64,000 nucleotides of DNA. It comes from Spirodela intermedia. Taxonomy: Eukaryota; Streptophyta; Magnoliopsida; Alismatales; Araceae. Numbering within the stretch: the stretch's first letter is position 1; the number at the start of each line of letters is the position of its first letter. The position numbers were made by a program, and so were the translations under genes. Under the pieces are notes generated by a model. The model was given only the letters and a program-made list of their open reading frames with translations, did not search any database and had not been told where the DNA came from. This document shows, piece after piece, positions 23,140 through 36,400 of this stretch. The stretch covers positions 2,547,001-2,611,000 of the forward strand of contig LR746277.1 in the NCBI GenBank assembly GCA_902729315.2, written 5' to 3'.

Positions 23140-23570
23140 GTTATCCTTCTTTTCATTAAACAACTAAATATTGTTCTTTCAAATGATACTTAGGCTCTCA
23201 TCACTATTTCTTCTTTCCCATTGTCATTCTAGTCATATACTCATTATTCATCTCTTCTCCATCTTTTCTATGTACCCCTTCATTATTGTGTTTCTAAATT
23301 GTTCTCTATTTCTCTTTCTATGTGAGTTATGGGAGAGAAATTATGAGTTGACATCCTTGTCTACAATTAAATACTATAATTTGGGAGTCTATTAATACAT
23401 TTATTCTGGTTATTATTTACTATCACAACAACAACCAATGGCTCTCTCTCTCACTTATCATTTTTGTCCTTTGACTTCCTTTGTTATTCCATCGCTTTTG
23501 TTCTATATTCTCCCCCCCCTTTTTTTTTATGGTCTCCATAATTATCCATGTATCAAGAAAGGTCCTATCA
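23140..23570 (+). repeat. 5' LTR of gypsy element 1 (approximate left end)
   Basis: Pairs with 27005-27433. The right end, CTATCA, is set by the primer-binding site that follows two bases later. Confidence 0.65.
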
Positions 23571-25504
23571 ATTTAGTATTAGAGCCTTCATTCACCATGA
23601 CACCATAGCTAGCCAAATCAAGGGTAGATGGAATGGAAAAGGATCTTGAAATACTCCAAGATTAATTTAGTCACATTATTGAACTAGAGTCACACATGAA
23701 ACAATAGTTCAATCTCCTAGAACAATGATTGTTGTGCCTAAGGGACTCCTTTTGTAAATCCAATAGTCATTGACCTAATTATTTGTGTGCACTCCATGGT
23801 TAGACATCTATATTGACCATGTTCCTCAAACCACAGTAGCAGCCCCTTGAGAGGGACAACGATATGATATCACAACTAGGGCTGTTTTTCTAGTTATAAC
23901 CTTACATTTAGACCAACCATTAGATTGGCTTTTACCACTTGCCATTTAGATCTTCTAATTTTTATAGGTCAAAACCATAGGGATGAATCTATTGCATTGA
24001 ATTATTCTTCTCCATCTATCCTCATTTAGATGTAGTGAAAATTATTATGTTTGGCATTATCTTTGATGATGAATCACTCTTCTCATTTAGTTGGCCTGAA
24101 CATTATGTTCTATTCATTTGTTGGTTAAATCTATGTCATCAACTACTCATGTATTTTGTGGCATTTTTAAAAGAAAATTTGTGTCAACAATTATTTAACC
24201 TACAACAACACAATTCACTGATGGTATACCATTGTGATTTTAAACTCATGTTAAGGATTGTAATTGATCTTTTTCTTTATATTTTCAATGATATTATTTT
24301 GAAGGGATTGAAAATTGATGTTCAGGTTGAGGTGCGATTGCTTATGTCTACTATTCTTCATGATATATTATACATGTAACTCAACATGTAGAGGAACATA
24401 ATGTCTTCTCCGATAGAAATTAGGCCATCCTATGTCATTGGTTAACTTGAGCTCTTTTCTTGACCAAACTATCACCTAATCTTTCTTCAACATCCACCAT
24501 ATTAAATATATTCCTTGAAAATCTCTTCCATTGCAAACACTTCAACCTCTTAGACTATGCCTTCTATTAATAGACATAAGTCTCTACTTTACTTACAATA
24601 AAAAATTCACCTCAAGACATAAATGTCAATGTGAACCTTGAATTATGATCCTCACAAAAGAGAAAACCTTATAAAAATCACCAACGTCTAACACTGACAT
24701 TTCTCTCATCAATTTTGTCTTGCCACCACTAAAAAAAAAATTGAACTCTCTATTAATTCAGTGACGAGTCTTTCTAATTTTCGAACCATGAAGCTTAAGG
24801 AATAATTAGGCATCAAAGATATCATGGTCTTCATCAACACATGAACTATTCATACTTTGATTTCTTTCAATCTTGTTGCAAAATTCAATCTTTCTATCGA
24901 AACAACTCTATTGTTCAAAGTTATTATTGGCACATGTACATCTATCTCAAGCCAAGAGATATGTCAAAGAATTTTGATTCTCCTCTAGGGCATCACCATC
25001 TAAGAAGATTTCTTTCCCATTTAGCTTAGTAATGTTGATTGTATTATAGGTATATTTAGGCTCCAAACTCGAGGTAGTGTTGAATTTGACTATCACAACT
25101 TTTTATTGAGTTTCTCATACCACACAAGTGGAATTATGGGGTGATCATCATCAATCTAAAATAAATATTTCAATAAAGTCTATGGAATGATAACTAATTG
25201 ATACACCATGACTTCTAGTGGAATTAAAGTCTCTCTCCATAGAAGAAGATAAGGAGGCATCACCACCTCTCTCATCTATACAATTTACACAAGAACTCAA
25301 AGAAACTTTTCTCAATTTTTTTACACCCCAGTCAAACTTTTGTCTCATTGCCAAGTTAACCATGTCATGTCCCTATTTCTGAATATCTCACCATCAATGT
25401 ATGACCTTATCATTATCTTTAAATACAAAAAAAAGAGATATAACACCTCATGAAAGAAATGTGTGCAGAAAATATTATCTAACCATTCTCTAGTCTTTTT
25501 TTAT

Positions 25505-25770
25505 TGGTAAAAAAAAAAGATGGGAGTTGGAGCTGACCTTTTTGTGTTGATTATTACACATTAAAGCACACAATGGTACCAAATAAATTTTTCATACCTA
25601 TTGTTGATGAACTCTTAGACGAGTTTCATAGGACATCTGTATTTTCTAAGCTTAACTTGACATCATGTTATCATCATATTAGAATGTAAGATATGAATAT
25701 TCACAAGACAACTTTCTGCACCCACCGCACTAACCTTTTAACCTTACAAATGCATCAATGACATTTTAAT
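25505..25770 (+). pseudogene. Gypsy reverse transcriptase fragment
   Basis: A broken plus-strand frame carrying the motifs KKKDGSW, VDELLDEF, VFSKLNL and HKTTF, typical of the fingers and palm of Ty3/gypsy RT. In-frame stops follow soon after each motif. Confidence 0.75.
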
Positions 25771-27004
25771 ATCTCATGAATTAAAATTTTTAATAGTATT
25801 TATATCATTTTGTGTTGGTATTCTTTGATGATATCATCGCATATAGGCACAACATTCATACCCACAAGACCCATTTATTCTATATTTTCTCAATTCTTCA
25901 TAACTATTAACTCCATATTAATTCCTAAAAATGTAAATTCAACATTATTTATATTGATTATTTGGGTCACATTATATCAAGTAAGAGAGTGGATGTTGAT
26001 TATGAAAAATTTGAAGTTGTACAATAGTGGCCAACACCACATACTATTAAAAAACTTTGAGGATTTTTTAGTCTTACTAATTAGTATTACTAATTTGCAC
26101 CTAACTATGGCTCTATTGTCTAGCCTCTTACTCAAAATCTCAAGTGAGACTAATTTTAATAGACCAAAGATTCATCATCAACATTCGAATATATGAAATT
26201 AACGTCATCTTCTACTTTGATCTTATTATTATTAGATTTTAAATTTTTATTTGGACTCGAATTTGACACATCTAAACATGGTATCAAAGTGATTCTTATA
26301 CAACATTGTAGACCTATCACAAGTTTAGCACATGGCAATTATTTTATCTACACAAAAATAGCAACATTTTTTGTTGGGTCACTTATTTATCATTTATATA
26401 GATCAACATTCTGAAATTCTTCTTAAAATAAAAATAGATTGCTCCAACATATAAAAAATGACTAATTAAGCTCTTTGGATATCAATTTGAGATGAAGTTC
26501 AAGACTAGATCTGAAAATAAAGGTGAAGGTATATTCTTTCACATTCTTTATCTTCCTCAGGTTCTACTTTCATCTTTTTCCTAATATCCTTGATCTCAAG
26601 ACACTTGAGGACACCCACAACCATTCTTGGCCTCGTTAAGTCATTAATTACTTTAATACAAAGAATTGTGACTGACCTAATGGTTTCTTACAAGATGGTC
26701 TTTGTCATATTCATTTGTTATTACAATTGTCATGTATGAATATCATGACAATAATATCATAGGTCACTTGAGTTTTTAATGAACATATGAATGCATTCAT
26801 CAAGATATTTATTGACCAAGTATAAAGAAAATTATCGAAAGTTATGTGGATCATTGCCATGCATGTCAATAAAATAAATTTCAAACCTTGGGTCTAGCAA
26901 GACTCTTTCAATCTTTACTAATTTTACATCACATTTAAGATAAAGTTTCTATGAATTTCATCAAAATATTACCTTTGTTCATATAAAAACATCTACTTCA
27001 AGCT

Positions 27005-27433
27005 ATCTTTCTATTCATCAAATAGATGAATATTGTTCTTTCGAATAATACTTTGACTCTTTTCTCTCCATCACTATTCCTTCTCTCTTATTGTCATTCT
27101 AATTATGTACTCACTATTCATCTCTTCTTTATCTTTTATGTGTACCTCTTCTATTATGTTCCTATATTGTTTTCTGTTTCTCTCTTTATGTGAGTTATGG
27201 GAGAGGAATTGTAAGTCTACATACTTGTTTGTCATTAATTTTTTTAGCTTGAAGTATATCAATATATTTTATTCCAATTATTATTTATTATTGCAATGAC
27301 AACTAATGACACTCTCTCACTTATTGTTTTCATCCTTTGCCTTCCTCAATTATTTCATCACTATTACCCTTTATTCTTTTCCTCTTTTGTTATTGTCACC
27401 CTCAAAATCATTCACATATCAAGAACGGGCACA
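27005..27433 (+). repeat. 3' LTR of gypsy element 1 (approximate ends)
   Basis: Direct repeat of 23140-23570 with many substitutions and small indels, so the insertion is old. Confidence 0.65.
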
Positions 27434-27674
27434 CTAGATGATCAACTAGGTGAGAATCCATCTCATTCAACAATTTCATAAGAGAAAATAAAATTGAATA
27501 AGTGGTCTATTTCATCATAACAAAAAATTCAATAGTCTTATGAAATTGTTAGACATATTGATTATCTAATTTCTATGGCTCAGTTTACATAATTGACTGA
27601 TGAGTTTTTCAAAAATAATAGAGATTCTTGAGGAAATCTATCTTCTAGAATTTGGCCCACGTTGTCATGAAAAT

Positions 27675-27964
27675 TATTAGAAGTTCTGTTGGACTTTGGT
27701 CATCTCTAAACACCTCCCTTCTTGTCTGCACCAACAATGAATACAAGAGAGAGACACAAAAAAGAAGAAGGCCAAAGCCTTAAATTTCATTTCACCTAAA
27801 TGCTTACATGCTGGTTGGTATTTATAGTGACCAGCTATTATGAAAATGGAGAGGGTAATTTAGACTTGTTCAATTTGAACCAGATCAATTTATTATTTTC
27901 TTACAAGGTAAGATAGATAAGAAAATAAAAGATGAAATAGTAAATAAAAAAAATAATTCTAACA
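27675..27964 (-). repeat. 3' LTR of the copia element
   Basis: A 290-bp direct repeat of 32479-32747. The plus strand runs TATTAGAAG...TTCTAACA. It is preceded on the gene strand by the polypurine tract. Confidence 0.9.
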
Positions 27965-28860
27965 CTCTCCTTCAAGTTGGTGAATGTATTATCCATTCTT
28001 AGCTTAGACACAAGATGATAAAATATATTGTTTAGTCTTTTTATGAATATATCTACGATTTGATTAGTTGTGGGTACATATAGAGTACATATATGTTCAC
28101 TATCTATCTTCTCTTTTATGAAGTGATGATCATGTTTAATTTTGTCATGCTAAATAGGGTTGTGAACAATATTGATTGCCGATTCATAAAAGAGAACTAT
28201 TTATTATCAATATAAATAGTTCTCTTTTATGAACTATTTATATTGATCTTCAAATACTTCAATATGATATTGACTTATAGAATCTCATAAATACTGTGTC
28301 ATAGCATAAGATTCAGTTTATGTACTTGATCGAGCTACATCCTTCTATTTCTTCCTTCTCCAAGTAATAAAATTACCTCTAAGAAATGTATAGTATTCTT
28401 ATGTTGATCATCAATCTACAATAGATTTAACATAATTTACATAGTGTATACTTCAAGTGTTAAATAATCATATATTTTTAATATAATATCCTTTTATGGT
28501 GTCCTATTAGAAAGTGTAGAATACGATATGCTGCCTACAAATATATTTGTTTCGGATTGTGCATGAATTATCTAATGACACTATTACATATACTATGTCT
28601 AGCTATGTATGTGACAGATAAATAAGTTTACCTACCAGTAATTGATACATCTTTGTATCCACAATAATGTCTTCTTTCACTCAACTTAACTTAAGATTAT
28701 GATCAATCAAAGAATTAGCTGATTTGTAGGCTATTTTTTTATTTTCTTGTAGCAAATCTATCACATATTTTTGTTGAGATAGAAAAATGAAATTCTTAGA
28801 ATAGACAAATTCAATACCTATGAAATATTTTAATATTCCTAAAATTTTCATCTTGAATTC

Positions 28861-29490
28861 TTGAGATCAACATTTACTTAGAAGTATTTTTTTGTATCAT
28901 CATTTTCAGTCACAATAATATCGTCCACATACATTATTAGAATGGTGACCCCCTTGAAGAAGAATGTTTGACAAATAAAGTGCGATCACCTTGACTTTGT
29001 TTGTATCCCATCTTGAGCATAACTTTCATGAATTTACCAAACCAAGCTTAAGGAGATTATTTCAGTTCATATAATGCTATCTTCAACTTACACATAATAT
29101 TAACATATGAATTTATCTCATATCCATATGGTACCTTTATATATATATTTAATTCACTATGTAAAAATATATTCTTAACATTAAATTGTTGAGGATCTCA
29201 ATCAGAGTTAATTGTCAGTGATAGAGTTATTCTGATTATATTCATTTTTACTACTTGTGCAAAAGTTTCAAAATAATTAACTTAGATAAGTTTGTGTATA
29301 TCATTTTGCAATCAGCCTAGCTTTGTGTCTTTCTATGGATTCATCTAAATGATATTTAATTATATACACCCATTTGTAGTCAACAACTTTCTTCCATATT
29401 ATCAGATGTACAAGTTCTCAAGTATTATTTTTTTCAACTCTTCCATCTCCTCATTCATAGCTTGTCTCCACTTCTCATGAGTTAAAACCT
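28861..29490 (-). pseudogene. Copia reverse transcriptase remnant
   Basis: The minus strand reads W-RQAMNEEMEELK, then KWVYIIKY, SIERHKARLIAK and later MYVDDIIV (the YVDD active site). Stops interrupt the frame (for example right after LIAK). Confidence 0.88.
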
Positions 29491-30060
29491 CAAATAATAT
29501 TGGAGATTGAGGTAGAATTTAGGTTGTATACAAAGGCCTTGTGTGAAGGTGATAATCTGTTATATGATAAAAAAAGTGTCATAGGATATAATGACTTTTT
29601 AGTACATTTTTTTCCTTTTTCAAAGGGCAATAGATAAGTCTTCATTAATAGGTAAGGTGTTGGTCTAAGATGTCTCATTTGACTCATCTTAGGAGGATTC
29701 TTGAACATAAATAGATTCTAAAGTATTCATTTTTCTTCTAGAATATACTTAGCCAAATCTTCCTCTTTTGAGGTATATATTAGGAATAGATTCAAGAATA
29801 GGTGGTTTGATGGGAGCTATAGTGAGGTTTGGTAATGAATAAATAGTGGGAAGTAAAAAAATTAATTCTGAATCATCTAACATTTGAATCTTATCATGAT
29901 GATTTGATGTGTTATATAGTATATTCCTTTTCATTGAAGGTAACATTTATTGAGATGAAAATTTAATTTGTTCGAGGAGAATAGCAATGATCTCCTTCCA
30001 TGTTTGAGAATATCCTACAAAAATATATTTTAGAGCTCTAGGATCTAATTTGTTTATATG

Positions 30061-30740
30061 TTATTCATAAATATAAACAAATGTGGTACAACAAAATATT
30101 TTAGGTATGAGGTTTGTTTTCAATAAAATATGAGGATAAAAGAAAGATACTATACCAACTAGACTTTTAAAATTCAAAGATTTAGTTGGCAGACAATTTA
30201 TTAGGTGGGCAACCATAAGAACTCCCTCACCCCAAAAATATTTTGATATGTTCTTTTGAATAATGAGAGCTTTTGTCATCCCCAACAAATGACTATTTTT
30301 CTATTCAATCACCCCATTTTGTTAGGGTGTATACACACATGATCATTCGTGTACTATACCTTCTTTTTGGAAGTAAGAAGTTAAGGTATGATTGAAGTAA
30401 TCTTTAGCATTATCAGATCTAAACCATTAAATTATTGTCTCAAACTAAGTTTTTATTAAAGAAAATAATTGTATAAGTGTCATACTTATGTCAAATTTAT
30501 TTTATAAGCAAATAAATCCACATCATCCTCATGTAGTCATTAATAAAGGTGATAAACCATCTAGCTACACTTGTGCTAGGTGCTGGTGTAGGCCCCATAC
30601 AATTGCTATGAGCAGAAAAAAAAAGTATTGAATACTTCATATTATTTTTAAGAAAAGGTATTTTAAAATATTTGACAAATTCACATACTTCACATTTGAA
30701 TTCAGAGGTATTTAGGTAGTGAAACAAAAAAGGAAACAAA
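30061..30740 (-). pseudogene. Copia integrase remnant
   Basis: Two broken frames. One has CEVCEFVK, then VARWFITFINDYMRMMWIYL. The other has LGMTKALIIQKNISKYFWGEGV followed by AHLINCLPTKSLNFKS. These are the catalytic-core and following segments of copia integrases, with stops and frameshifts between them. Confidence 0.85.
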
Positions 30741-32478
30741 CTCTTTAGAACAAAAAATGAGAGATATCCTAATCTTTGATGTTGAAGTCAATTTTTTTCA
30801 CTGTTTGACAGGTCAAGGTTCTTGAGAATGTTGTTTTGAGCTGCTACAATGTTTGATTGGCTTGGAAGCTCTAGATAATAGAGTCCACTCCATTCTCTAG
30901 CATGTTCAATCATCCTCTTAGACATCTTGTCAAAAAATAGACAAGTAATAAGATCAAACACAACATTACTTAGGTCTTGTGTGAGTTTGCTAATAGAAAT
31001 TAGGTTGGTGGTCAACATAGGAACATGAGGTAAAATTTTCAAAGCAATATAAGGTGATAGGCAAATGTTTCCTATCCTAGTAATTGTGATTGAGGAGCCA
31101 ACAGCTATGGTAGTTTTTCTGTTGCTTGGATATGTGGAGCATATGAGTTAAATAAATGAGAGTCATAGGTCATATGTTATGTGACTCTTGAATCAACGAT
31201 CTAAGGTGAAGATTTACTATTTGCTGAGGCACTCAACCCAATAATGTTGAAGACTTAAATAGTTAAGTGAACACAGCTTGTAATAATTGGGCTTGTGGAA
31301 CTTCTTCTATGGCAGTTGAAGTATTACTTCCCCTTATTAGACAATAGATATATGTGCTTGATTTTTACTCTTTTGTTGTCTCTTTTTTTGTGCCTATTCA
31401 TAACTTTAAGGCCTTCTATGTAATTTATAACACTTGTTAATTGTGTGCCTCACTTTATTGCAATATGTACACCATAATTTATCTCTAAAATCATTGCTAG
31501 AAGTCCTTTCTTGTCCTAAAGTTTACCCCTTGTTGTAATATTATTATTGTCATAATATTTTCCATTTCTAGCCATAAATGCTGATCTTTTTTTATTCTAA
31601 GAATCAAGCATTAAGTTCTATTGACTTTCTTCTCCTCTCATCAAGGAGATTATTTCATTGATAGGAGGTAATTTCTCTCCTACTATGATCTAAATTCTGA
31701 CTTAATCATATTCAAGAGTTCAATCCCATAAGATATTCATAGGTTCTATCTCTTTCTATTTCATCTCTATACAAAGCTACATCAAATGGATTTCTCACAT
31801 CAGTAATTTTATATTGATCAAATTCTTGCCATAATGTTCTTTACTTTATGAATGTATTCTATCACTAATTTTTTCTCTTGCCTCATAGTCGTTATCTTTA
31901 ACTTTAATTCATAAAGTTGTGCAGCACCTCTTGCTCTTGAATAAGTTTGATATAAATTTTCTTATCTTGCTCTAGCTGTAGGAAGATACAAACATATTTT
32001 ATGGATCTTAGGAATCATGGTTGTCCACATCGAAGCTATGATTCTTGAGTTTTTTTGGTCCCAAGCTTTAAATCCTAGATCTTCAGCATTCAAGCTTGAA
32101 TGAGCTAAATGATTTACCATTCCTTGTCATTTAAGAACAACTTAAACTTGCTAAGACCATTTAGAGTAATTTCTACCATCTAAATGATTTGTTTATGGTA
32201 TAATTGGCAAATCTCCGTAGATCAGATTAGGTTCCACCCTCATAGATTGGGATTGTTCTTGTTCTGCCATAGAAGTCACTTCAAACATTTTTGAGAATTC
32301 AAGAATTAAATATGTTTGTTTTAGAAAGGAGTTAATCTATAGATCAAAACATAAACTCATAGTTCTTGTTATGTAGATCAATAACACTAGACTCTTACCT
32401 AGATAGTGTAGAATCAGCAAACAACTAGTGAAAAAAGATCAAATGAGTCTGAAGTGATCACAACTGTGCACTAAAAAC

Positions 32479-32747
32479 TATTAGAAATAGTGTTGGACTT
32501 TGATCATCTCTGAACACCTCCTTTCCTTCTTATATACACCAGCAGTGAACACAAGAGAGAGACACGAAAAAGAAGAAGGCCAAACCCCTAAATTTTATCT
32601 CACCCAAATGCTTACATACTGTTATGAAATGAGAGAGGGTAAACCGGATTGGTTCAATTTGAACCGTTCAGTCTATTGTTTCGTTATAAGGTATGATGGA
32701 CAGGAACATAAAGGACAAAACAGTAAATAAAAAAAATATTTATAACA
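32479..32747 (-). repeat. 5' LTR of the copia element
   Basis: A 269-bp partner of 27675-27964, sharing blocks such as CACAAGAGAGAGACAC and GTAAATAAAAAAAATA. Shorter by about 20 bp, mainly at a deletion around the TACATACTGTTATG region. Confidence 0.9.
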
Positions 32748-33420
32748 AAAACCTAAAAAATGAAAGTTCATCCCCTTTGTACCCTCTAACTAGTTGGGGA
32801 TCTGAAGAGCAACCTGCCATGAAAACCCCATGAAACAATCAGATAAATGCAGAAACTACTAGTCCAGGTTAGATGCAGGAAAATCTTCAACTTACCTTCC
32901 ACCTCTGTTGAATCAGTTGACCACTGCATCTTTGAATGTTGAATATCTAGAAGAGAGAGTGAGAGAAAGATAGAACAGCCGAGATGGCAAGGATCGCAAA
33001 TTCTGTCGGGTTAATTCTGTCGCGAATTCCACCAGTTCAGGTGCCGAGAGACAGCACCGGTGCTGCCATGAACACCACCCCACCATCGCAGGAAAGGCAG
33101 CAGTATTTTTTGAATCCGGGAGAGGCCCATTAACACACCTTAGATGACTGAAAATACCCTTTTTTCGTATTTCATGACCATCCAAAATAACCAAGAATAG
33201 AAAGAAATTATCCTCCGATATCCATTTCAAGAACACACTTGGACCCAAAAAAAAAAAAGTTTTTTTTTCTGATAAAGCACTGAGGATCAAACAAAGGGTT
33301 GAAGCCGGATGGGGGTGAGAATTGTTCATACATATGTAAAGGCTGCTCTTCTTAATTTAGGGAGTTTATTAATTGACAAACTCTTCAGAGAACTTCTACA
33401 GCTGCCAGAGAACAGCCATC
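32748..33420. other. Intergenic between the copia element and IGPS
   Basis: Probably holds the IGPS 3' UTR. No exon or repeat family recognised. Confidence 0.5.
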
Positions 33421-36400
33421 TCAGGCTGATATATCCTTGCCGAACAGCTCAGTAATCCCCTTTGTTGGATCGTCCTGTTTCACCAGGGACTCTCCGACCA
33501 AAACCTGCCCAGGACAGGATTAGTCGATGAAAATGATAGTAATTTCCTCAAATGGCAGGAAAAACCAGGTGTGGGTTTGGTTGCAAATGTTCATGAACAT
33601 GTAATATGATCGGAGGATTCATCAGCATATTCTAGGGGAAATAAGAGGGCCTCACCGCTCTGACTCCAGCTTCTTGAACACTGGCAATGTCTTGAGGGGT
33701 GAACAGCCCGGATTCTCCCACCATCTAAAAACCATCAAGAACAGAGCGCGTTCATTCATGAATAAGCTTGTACGCAAGTCCAAATGAATTATATGATTTT
33801 AATATTAGCCACACGAAAAAAGCAATTATTCACATCATGCTTGTCGTGCAAGATGAAATGGCCATAATGTCTATTTTTGGCAAAATCTGGCGACAAGCCC
33901 ACAAGGTCCTCAGGAAAAAGGAAGATTCACAGTAATAGAGCGCATATATCCATGAATGGAGGAGCAGAAACAGAAAAGAAAATTGAGAATTACCACTACC
34001 AACCCTAAAATTTTCGAAATGGGTCATTTCCAAATGTGATCAATATTATTTTCTAACGGGCATTTAAGAACTATCTGTCCACATCACTCCTGTCAGAAAG
34101 AGAAATGGGTGAAATATGTCTCTGGCTGACCCAGCCAGAGGCAATAACGTTCTCATGGAAATGGAAAACTTACAAGGAGATGGATATCATTCTTATCAAA
34201 TTCACGTAGAAAAGAAACTACCAATTTCATTTAGGTTAATGTAGTGCTCGGAAGGTGACAGGAAACTACTCACAATTATATCTCTCTGGCGTATAATTTC
34301 ACCACGTTCTCCTTCGAGGAGCTTCTTTGTGATGGAGATGTCAACTTCGAATGTTTCTGCACAGAGCCCAGATAGAGATGCTCGAAGTGTTCAGCAGGGG
34401 TGGAAAACAATTAGAAAATTGAATGCAGGTCTATTCAACATAGGTGCAAAATGGAAAAATAATGGTCTAATTGAGATGTGCAGCATGAGATTGAAATATT
34501 TTTCTGAGCAGGATGCTTTTCCTTAATTGTATTGAAATGAAGTGGGTTGCACAAGAGCTCTCCGTCTCTTACAAGACTCCCCCCATCTCTTTTGAGAATC
34601 TCAAAATGAAGAGTAAGAGAGACTTTTTATAAAACTTTAATCATAAAAAAATTATCTGAAAACCGTGCAGCCTTGATTTCTCCCATTTCAGAATCCTTTT
34701 GGAGTTTCACACACACAACTGGGGAAAAATCTGAGCCGGCAACCATCAAGCCATTAAACTTTTGAATGGATGTAATTTTCCCTTTGAATTATCTTTTACC
34801 GACTTCTTGTTTAAAGGCTTTATGCCTCGTAGCATGTTCTACAAGGAAGACAGATCTTGGTTGTGTTAGAGAGGACGCAGGGTAGGGCTGGTTTTTCGTT
34901 TTCCTTCCGTCTTTCTATTGGAGGGATTTTATTCTACCGATCACTATGACTCCCATGAAAACCCTAAATGGGCAGTACCCCATTTGGCAGTGTTAATATG
35001 AATCTATTTAAGTAGGGAATCACAAAAGGCAGCTGAAAAGCAAGACGCCATGCAAATCCATTTCACCAAAAGTTATGCAGCATCTTACCCAAGTTCCGAT
35101 TGTTGATGCCAATGAGTTCAACTCCACTGATGCCCAGAACACGATCCAGCTCTCTTTCATTATGAACCTTGAAATGGTTAGCCATAAAACCATTCATTAG
35201 CAACCAAAAGTAGAAACCCATTCTCACTTAAACTTCAAAAAGTATTGTCAAATTGAAGTTCGAATCAAGCAAAATAGAGAGAACCATGAACATCTGGACT
35301 ATATTTGGCTCAAAATCGCCAGTTCCAATGCATGCGGTGGGTCATATTCTAGGGGAAAGCACAAGGCATAATTTTTTTTCTAATGTGGAAACCAGACTCC
35401 AAAACCAGGTGTAAATAATCACCAAAACAGTGGGAGAAAAATAAAGATCATCTTAGTAAACCTCAACAAGCGCAGCCAAGCCGAGAATTTTGCAAATCTG
35501 AGTCATATATTTGATGTCTAGGTCAGGTAGGACAGCAGCAATTAAGAGAACTGCGTCAGCTCCTTTGACTCGGGCGTAGTATAGTTGCCAGGCATCTATA
35601 ATGAACTCTTTGCACAGGAGTGGGCACTGAAAAGTTCTCATCAAGTTAGTATCTGGACAGGCAAAATTTATTAACACTGGAAATGGTATGCATGAAGGAA
35701 AACCACGTCATAGAGCAGACCTGGACTCCTGCATTGCGTATAGCCTCTAAGTTTTCAAAGCTTCCCTGATGAGCAACGAAAGAAAGAAAAGTTATAAGAG
35801 AAATATCAAAATCTCAAGCATGTTGACAAGAAGAGCATCTAGTCACCTGAAAGAACTTCTCATCGGTCAAAACACTGAGACAAGCTGCTCCACCTGCCTC
35901 ATAGGCTTTGGCTATCCGAACCTATAATGAAATTGGTCATTAGTTAGAAAAACTATTCTTCAATAAACTATTTCAGCCCAGTATTGATATATCGGGTTGA
36001 TTTTACTACATCTAGTGAGAATACAGAAAATATATAATACAGTCACGAATGGCAGAACTGTTGTAACTGCTTTTGTGTTCCTATTATGAGCTTCTGATGT
36101 ATGTTCATGATTTTTCATCAGGGTAACTATTAAGAAACAGTCAGCCAATTACCTAACCGGAGGTCAAATGCAATAAACCACCTGCACTCTGATCATCCAT
36201 TGATCTTCAACAGAAACAGCTGATACGGCACAATGTTTACACCTTGGTCATAAAACAAGTCACCATTATTTCATCTCCTCTTTCATTCAGATGGTCAGTT
36301 CAAGTTTAACAGTTTTACCAAACATAGGAAGTATTCCTTGCCATCTAATTTTAGGGAACCTCCTTGGAGTTGATTCTAGTGTACTGAAGAAAATTCTAGA

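Larger units (their letters stand above)
23140..27433 (+). mobile_element. Degenerate Ty3/gypsy LTR retrotransposon
   Basis: Two similar segments in direct orientation (about 23140-23570 and 27005-27433) share long stretches, such as AATATTGTTCTTTC and GTGAGTTATGGGAGAG, and are taken as LTRs; their outer ends are blurred. Just inside the left one, TTTAGTATTAGAGCC (23572-23586) is a worn TGGTATCAGAGC primer-binding site for initiator tRNA-Met. The interior keeps a broken reverse transcriptase on the plus strand at about 25505-25770: V-KKKDGSW, then IVDELLDEF, VFSKLNL, CYHHIRM, HKTTF. Stops and frameshifts are everywhere, so the element is long dead. Gag and integrase were not clearly recognised. 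Confidence 0.8.
27675..32747 (-). mobile_element. Degenerate Ty1/copia LTR retrotransposon
   Basis: About 5.1 kb on the minus strand between LTRs 32747-32479 (5') and 27964-27675 (3'). Each LTR begins TGTTA on the gene strand and ends TTCTAATA. The polypurine tract GAAGGAGAG sits directly before the 3' LTR, the classic copia junction. Flanks AAAAT (27670-27674) and AAAAC (32748-32752) could be a worn 5-bp target duplication. In gene order: gag starting near 32270 (MAEQEQSQS, later LDGRNYSKW), a zinc knuckle C-x2-C-x4-H-x4-C near 31480-31400, gag-pre-integrase (NLISISKL, GLYYLEL) at about 31040-30788, integrase at about 30740-30061, RT from about 29490 with YVDD at about 28940-28910, and RNase H ending HHFIKEK near 28110. 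All frames are interrupted. Confidence 0.93.
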
